Shown here: positions 30,501 to 31,999 of the stretch, piece by piece
Layout of the letters: every line of letters starts with the position of its first letter
Numbering within the stretch: the first letter of the stretch is position 1
DNA from: JBCBSS01 sp039819065
GTDB lineage: Bacteria > Bacteroidota > Bacteroidia > Cytophagales > Cyclobacteriaceae
Direction of reading: 5' to 3'
DNA length: 31,999 nucleotides
Assembly (NCBI GenBank): GCA_039819065.1
Contig: JBCBSS010000092.1
Location: 1-31,999 of the forward strand
Position numbers and translations under genes: made by a program
Notes under the pieces: generated by a model
Database searches by the model: none
Seen by the model: only the letters and a program-made list of their open reading frames with translations
Told to the model about the DNA's origin: nothing

Positions 30501-31552
30501 ATGACTTCCGGATAGACCATACTACTAACAGGGTGTTACAACAGCCCATTGCCTATCGCTATGGCTACAATGGCAAAGAAAGAGACGGGAGCTTTGGGTT
30601 GACGAACTACGATTATGGGTTCAGGATTTACAATCCAGCGCTTGGTAAGTTTTTGAGTGTAGATCCGTTGACCAGAGATTATGCTTTCTATACACCGTAT
30701 CAATTTGCAGGTAACAAGCCGATCTCAAGCATCGATTTAGACGGACTGGAAGAGTATATCATACATTCTAAGTATCTAACTGAAGTGTTTACTTCAAAAC
30801 TTAAATCCCTAAGAGATGAAGGGGCTTCAGATGCCGTGATTAAGCAAGAAGCTTTGGCCATGATAAAGCGATGGAAAAATCGGGAATTCGAAAGCATTCA
30901 AGATCAGCAAGAAGCAGCGGAACTCTACGGGTTTGAAGGAGAAATAATCAGGACTTTCCGCGATGATGGCCCTCTTAAGGTGACAGGATACTTTGAACCA
31001 AATGAGCAATTCACTGTTTATAGTACCTGGAACGAGTCAAACACCACTTTCACTGTTGCTGCAATACCTCCTAAATATCACCTTAAAGCTGATTATAGTG
31101 GAGATGTAGAAGCACCTTTTTCAATGGCTGGGGGCTTTGCTACCTTTTCGTTAGTAGGGTTGGATGGAGCAGCTGAAGAGTTTGAAGTTCAGCTAGTAGG
31201 AGGGCGGTCGAGCGGTTATCTTACAACAGAGACTGCCTTTGTATTTAGTCCGACCAAATTTTTAAGGGGACCCGCTATAGCATTAGGTATAGATGTAGGA
31301 TTAATTTTCAAGTTTGATGACAATTCACTCACAGAAATTGTAGAAAAACTTGAACAAGAAGGGTTTAACAAAACAACTACTACTAACTCTGAGGGGGAAT
31401 TAACAGCTAAATTAAGTGGAAGATTCATTATGATAGAAGCCAACTTTACTGCTAAAGAGCTTAAAATAGGCATTACTAATAGTGCCAAACCAGATGGCGA
31501 AGGGGGGCAGGTTAAACGGGTGCACCATAGTACTGTTACTAAAACCCATTAG
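21512..31552 (+). CDS. giant RHS repeat protein with C-terminal hypervariable region (candidate polymorphic toxin)
   Basis: 3346 aa. Signal peptide near residues 12-36 (SSIKKTLLLVCFLVFGLNS). The start at 21512 follows an A-rich leader (ataaaaatta) typical of the phylum; ATG at 21545 is an alternative. N-terminal PKD/Ig-like units occupy 21640-22740. From ~23530 a DUF6443-like block (NWIYSRAMTEGNR ... LQDYSGRDALTSLPVP) opens the RHS-associated part. Cys-rich helical segments (ECHEGCESR, ENCKGYCNLDF) and a beta-propeller-like insertion (~26150-27460) follow. Then YYYDRAGNLMRTVPPAGV (27729) and YD-type RHS repeats (28260-29380: YSYDAHGNV, YEYDVENRI, YEYDGIGNM, YFYDATGNR) lead to the RHS core end (YDYGFRIYNPALGKFLSVDP ... 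YQFAGNKPISSIDLDG, 30610-30745). About 266 unique residues follow. By family knowledge this is the shell plus toxic tip of an RHS/TcC-type effector. Confidence 0.85.
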   Translation: MIEMISLTNTPMSSIKKTLLLVCFLVFGLNSLSLGQLADNITSSVTDFPIQKNATVTYEYVGPAPDDSDCLHGAFTEWKFADAAYRGNINYLGTGRIQVTWNGSPGRSTKLEYWAVCEDEESERWLLGFIWISFDGEIIATPVGNPVNQIATIEYEYIGTIPEDQSGEFYQRWEISNPFAVASQTRISNRKLQVTWNGTPGQSVDVLFVDAHEDFDDLNQTLGVKEVDFSPCMEPTSDLFINPVITACEEDIVRYRIDATNLTSVSWVDGPGYIINGTFGSKGEEADILFTTAAELSISADVSNGCESARISTPEVEVVWKPELATCIDCPQQACLGIPRSFRVLDNAQEFVWELPAGATLISLDAPHNSKVQITFAQEGTQSVNVVPFNENGLCEGDPLQLTVEVLPNVEPVREVAYNHSKLADNNADPLPESLYLNSCRQVNGDCPTILNALHLKGKLDLGEQYNWGADANFNIEASFAVVGIPFDGPELGLATITLSIDKHQPEQLYYQVFDQSFIRDLREIQIRPQTGSYVFGGLVNETDIRFIFSYEEEKEIDASMAVLTLDNPVFDGWEGTFSWEIANDEMCVEVPMYEFQLTRNYGQTPDWTQALKMYTDEENITVAMGEGSGYYSWRVRPIGSYEGGISNPKNWDFRNWFDGPIMNEPYEHPDGDKNWIYSRAMTEGNRLKEQLVFANGLQQIKQQQTKVKNRVTATQTLQDYSGRDALTSLPVPMSQPENQLGYKTEIISNQRNSVSPYTVQDFDLFYSETSPAFSYNGYYSGEAQTDGDQSTEILNEGVPSDGGYPFSRILYTNDGTGRVKEQSGVGYEHRVGGEHSVKTFYSGVSESEMLMLFGEEAPESANVHKIITFDANNTASVSYQNKDEKILATALSIGTGNSALEPLTENRNAKQVYEVIEGGTKVSEFLQTTRKPLFFTSQQDVFINYSITPSQIEAFCNTVCATCDYRIEIYRHEVEDGGGDVILNSDLVGELDIPMTEACGSTQPWSIAEASFTARAATHYILERRVVSNNRIPNETITYLNDYISSGQDDLETLMDSELATILGFVETDDLPGLYAHLEQNYTYDSDKDAYRVPLSCDKEIYVPTPDICENEVVDNVGSCRLIDEKTGIGYTFEEYFEFVWQGEPFAVADNTGRLPYLFFTDRYEKEKGRNYKISYVEGQFDAMMTEFINNNGTLISCSEIWDIWKREVSTFKNWYEISGSDDFTGGVDGQPSVTYEHSILNNLIAQIESVLASRRDVSNEDLCQLDDQMRPTYLAKTDLYGFIEGNKVDPDIDKAFYLVYYNEESTDLQGYFKFLAGIDEMGPAPTMNDFETRLGACEKYRLSIGGGNFNNDLQGDAETLRTVAIEECHEGCESRGEAFKQAIINSIFKQSPSTIIEYYRVSSIVSYDPNTQTDITTFTGVRDESANTSGFDYSECELDGMVNALIENCKGYCNLDFVTNTETGALELGTTGQIDDLNKVFLNGFEVEVLPDGATCDTGDFIPSQGGYWPLVDDLITDLSHSFNVKEDGEGGYWIGSPFSKELVINTGETISPKVYDGISNNYIFIHFSEIGEALEYYHLDLEPSNEEVPNSTISLPVTSGTSEIPLSFILEPRLFPNSTNTIVLNINGVPVYSEEYFRPFPENGVSAIVGAIDVFDGDLLWADHQRIFNMRSGRYSSDKNRRVYPYEDANGNVYTIKTKQQTVYPDNIWPNHFSIEKRNIDGQEEWVSDAIKFSEHTGVRQMDVDKDGNTYLWFILNHSNFEVLVNGVVEQSFTSNFPEGMAVVKIGADGKYDWCKTIFMERTGFSPNSDDIIPLDNSVLIQFGGGDLLEIDGVSHTLNSLALVEFDKTDGNLIWVNSEELLGATDYVFRAGDSFTGHYQLGDKLYFIFLNRTFGIDDVLSYATWDINSKALKQYSYQGVHFPNTATYFTDIIATNDQLVLFARYASNPDLLFDGRTIDAGGVNYNPKTYLMIANYLGNGACPTPNLCFRWTDPYEAIEGDVVYDPQLRTCESIAEEIILNEIDAQKEDILKARGEEIYDKYVQQCTMPENLTEDFSISYELGLHHFTLYYYDRAGNLMRTVPPAGVNLVNVADASAIASARTTDPQHDLVTSYQFNSMGQLIGQQTPDAGNTSFQYNLIGQLRYSQNEEQANEENKNYSYTKYDNLGRIIEVGQATLEEGQVFDDLQYLVNDMNYPSAGTELTVTKYSEPATISLPLGYAQRNLINRVSYSYVDMDGAQSGDHDDRSMTVYSYDAHGNVEWLVQKLPGLDDVFLIEYEYDLISGNVNQVSFNPHRQDKFFHKYEYDVENRIEKVYTSMDGYLWDQDARYEYFLHGPLKRVQIGEDLIQGVDFTYTLQGWLKAINQQDLIPANDPGLDGIQGVTTPDVFAMTLGYFNLDYSGTRNLGTALEAKDGRNLYNGNISTWTTNAKPLPGQLYAYTGVNGRQFVYDELNRITESRFNVIEQDAFVDHDDFASSYTYDGNGNLKTLSRNTNQVIDDLTYEYYPENNQLKRVRDSRPNDLFEGDVDDQSDDRVVDGANYEYDGIGNMIKDHYDTVTIDWTLYGKVKTIDKADKLTEYFYDATGNRVIKSHTDKDGVISKDYYIRDASGNTLAVYSNVQEPGDPVNTDMALKEVSLFGSERLGLYKPEILISDGEVKIPSSPAPDETLVNSALVVDSYEGSSYLVADGVTLTLTTGFSASSDGADDFSVRSQQFELFDDDSNIYTRYIDKKNYEMQDHLGNVRAVVSDLKLSDVSNGTPQNFEAKLLEQTDYYPFGMAMPNRLVPIEDMSLATLETENAQEEQAAFGSSYNNGAIVQVDIYNATETQTYTADKSQRLTGLDGEIVGLAKSLDVKRGDVINMEVFAKYLPLDPNADATNLSMLMAPALSQSLASAGVDVTAELQQTFEELFSSGPIVTEGDESTPRGYLNYLLFDESLTLVDAGYQRVSALAEEDGSNIEHEKLTIEVRPEQAGTMYIYLSNESLNVTEVFFDDFRIDHTTNRVLQQPIAYRYGYNGKERDGSFGLTNYDYGFRIYNPALGKFLSVDPLTRDYAFYTPYQFAGNKPISSIDLDGLEEYIIHSKYLTEVFTSKLKSLRDEGASDAVIKQEALAMIKRWKNREFESIQDQQEAAELYGFEGEIIRTFRDDGPLKVTGYFEPNEQFTVYSTWNESNTTFTVAAIPPKYHLKADYSGDVEAPFSMAGGFATFSLVGLDGAAEEFEVQLVGGRSSGYLTTETAFVFSPTKFLRGPAIALGIDVGLIFKFDDNSLTEIVEKLEQEGFNKTTTTNSEGELTAKLSGRFIMIEANFTAKELKIGITNSAKPDGEGGQVKRVHHSTVTKTH
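30755..31552 (+). other. C-terminal tip region of the RHS protein, function unknown
   Basis: About 265 residues after the conserved SSIDLDGLEEY junction. It begins with a helical stretch (SKYLTEVFTSKLKSLRDEGA, then QEALAMIKRWKNREFES) and continues as a beta-rich segment with GGGFATFSLVGLDG-like glycine turns and a membrane-like FLRGPAIALGIDVGLIF patch. It ends in a KRVHHSTVTKTH tail. In this family the equivalent region is the swapped toxic domain. I see no HNH, ADP-ribosyltransferase, deaminase or metalloprotease signature. Confidence 0.55.
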
Positions 31553-31596
31553 CCATGCTTATATCCTAAATAACTTGTTAAGATTATGTCAATTGG

Positions 31597-31687
31597 TGCG
31601 CTTTGTAAAAGCGTACTAATTTATGTCGAACTAATATAACCTGAAACCTAATCACCATATTCAGAGCTCGTTGGTATTATCACCAAC
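31597..31687. repeat. two small hairpins in the 31553-31728 intergenic interval
   Basis: CGCTTT-GTA-AAAGCG (31599-31613, extendable by a G-U and a T-A pair) and GTTGGT-ATTATC-ACCAAC (31670-31687). Neither has a convincing T tract. They could attenuate read-through from the RHS gene or shape the leader of the peptide gene. No clear Bacteroidota promoter was found here. Confidence 0.3.
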
Positions 31688-31728
31688 AAGTCGAAAATTT
31701 AAATATTTAATAACTAACCAATATCAAA

Positions 31729-31875
31729 ATGAAAGACCTAACAACACTTAATCGTCTTAAAATATTAAACAGAAATACCTTGTCTAAAATCAAAGCAGGC
31801 AGCCATGAAGACCCAAAGGAAGATGGCTTTTGCTCAGATGAACGGAGAGGTTTCATGGGCTGTAATAATTTCTAA
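31729..31875 (+). CDS. small peptide precursor with double-glycine-like leader (bacteriocin/RiPP-like)
   Basis: 48 codons, ATG at 31729 after an A-rich leader (caatatcaaa), stop TAA at 31873-31875. Residues 1-24 look like a leader: hydrophilic and leucine-spaced (MKDLTTLNRLKILNRN, then LSKIKAG), ending in Ala-Gly, with the LSKI(K)xG pattern of GG-type leaders of Bacteroidota natural-product precursors cut by C39-peptidase ABC transporters. The 24-residue core (25-48) is acidic, begins SHEDPKEDGF, has Cys35 and Cys45 (ten residues apart, suitable for a disulfide or thioether) and ends NNF. No transporter or modifying enzyme is in the window. It is too short for certainty from sequence alone, but the leader pattern, start context and absence of any competing frame support it. 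Confidence 0.6.
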   Translation: MKDLTTLNRLKILNRNTLSKIKAGSHEDPKEDGFCSDERRGFMGCNNF

Positions 31876-31930
31876 TTATCAATATCGGTATTTGATAAAT
31901 AGAGGCTATCTCAAAATCCGTTCTGGGTCA

Positions 31931-31999
31931 TTTCGAATGCAATGAGAAATCTATCTCCCTAATAGGTGGTGCCTTAAAGTAAAATAGATTTCTCCTAAC
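31931..31999. repeat. inverted repeat resembling a dispersed Bacteroidota intergenic element (cut by the window edge)
   Basis: GAGAAATCTAT (31944-31954) pairs perfectly with ATAGATTTCTC (31984-31994) across a 29-nt loop. The left flank reads GGTCATTTCGAATGCAATGA. From memory, 'GTCATTTCGA...GAGAAATCTATC' sequences are scattered between genes in many Bacteroidota genomes; this recollection could not be checked here. The element likely extends beyond 31999. Confidence 0.5.

Noticed and set aside
30755..31552. Assignment of the RHS tip as an HNH nuclease because of its C-terminal VHHS
   Set aside because: An isolated HH at the very end without the Asn/His zinc-finger context or a preceding catalytic motif does not support HNH.
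1..31999. Insertion sequence, integrase or prophage genes
   Set aside because: No transposase, integrase or phage structural motifs were seen in any frame of the window.

Overview
The window reads as chromosomal DNA of a member of the Bacteroidota, most likely a free-living Cytophagales-type bacterium; the genus cannot be fixed. The evidence is: a type IX secretion (gliding-motility-type) C-terminal signal on one protein, promoters of the Bacteroidota TTG-N19/20-TAnnTTTG form, A-rich rather than Shine-Dalgarno translation starts, an ECF sigma/anti-sigma pair, and SpvB/RHS-type export proteins of the kind common in this phylum.

Left part (1-4595), housekeeping and surface genes. The 5' end of a minus-strand gene for a TRAM-domain 23S rRNA uracil methyltransferase (RlmD/RumA type) runs off the left edge. 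It is followed by a 908-aa T9SS-exported Ig/cadherin-like surface protein (362-3088) that converges, with overlapping stop codons, on a BatE-like TPR/SH3 membrane protein (3085-3825). Then come a tRNA-Lys(TTT) with a strong terminator and a gene-free stretch holding a segment bounded by 10-bp direct repeats.

Middle (4596-5926): an ECF sigma factor and a membrane anti-sigma-like protein with a TPR-like C-terminus, on the minus strand and divergent from the large locus that follows.

Right part (6218-31552): seven same-strand genes with gaps of -8 to +54 nt, probably one ~25-kb operon. They encode a 1892-aa modular LRR adhesin-like protein, an OmpH/Skp-like membrane-anchored chaperone, a lipoprotein, an SpvB-like protein of 1644 aa, an 894-aa protein joining a beta-helix cap to an RHS-type C-terminus, a small exported protein of unknown function, and a 3346-aa RHS repeat protein ending in a hypervariable-type C-terminal region. 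I interpret this as a Sec-exported, split version of the SpvB/TcB-TcC/RHS polymorphic toxin shell, with a dedicated periplasmic chaperone, a lipoprotein and a surface adhesin.

Right edge (31553-31999): a 48-aa ORF with a double-glycine-like (AG) leader and a short two-cysteine core, resembling a bacteriocin/RiPP-type secreted peptide, and then an inverted repeat that looks like a dispersed Bacteroidota intergenic element. The most novel-looking signals are the peptide next to the RHS tip, the unassigned RHS C-terminal region with no obvious immunity gene in view, and foreign-looking AT-rich modules grafted into the large proteins.
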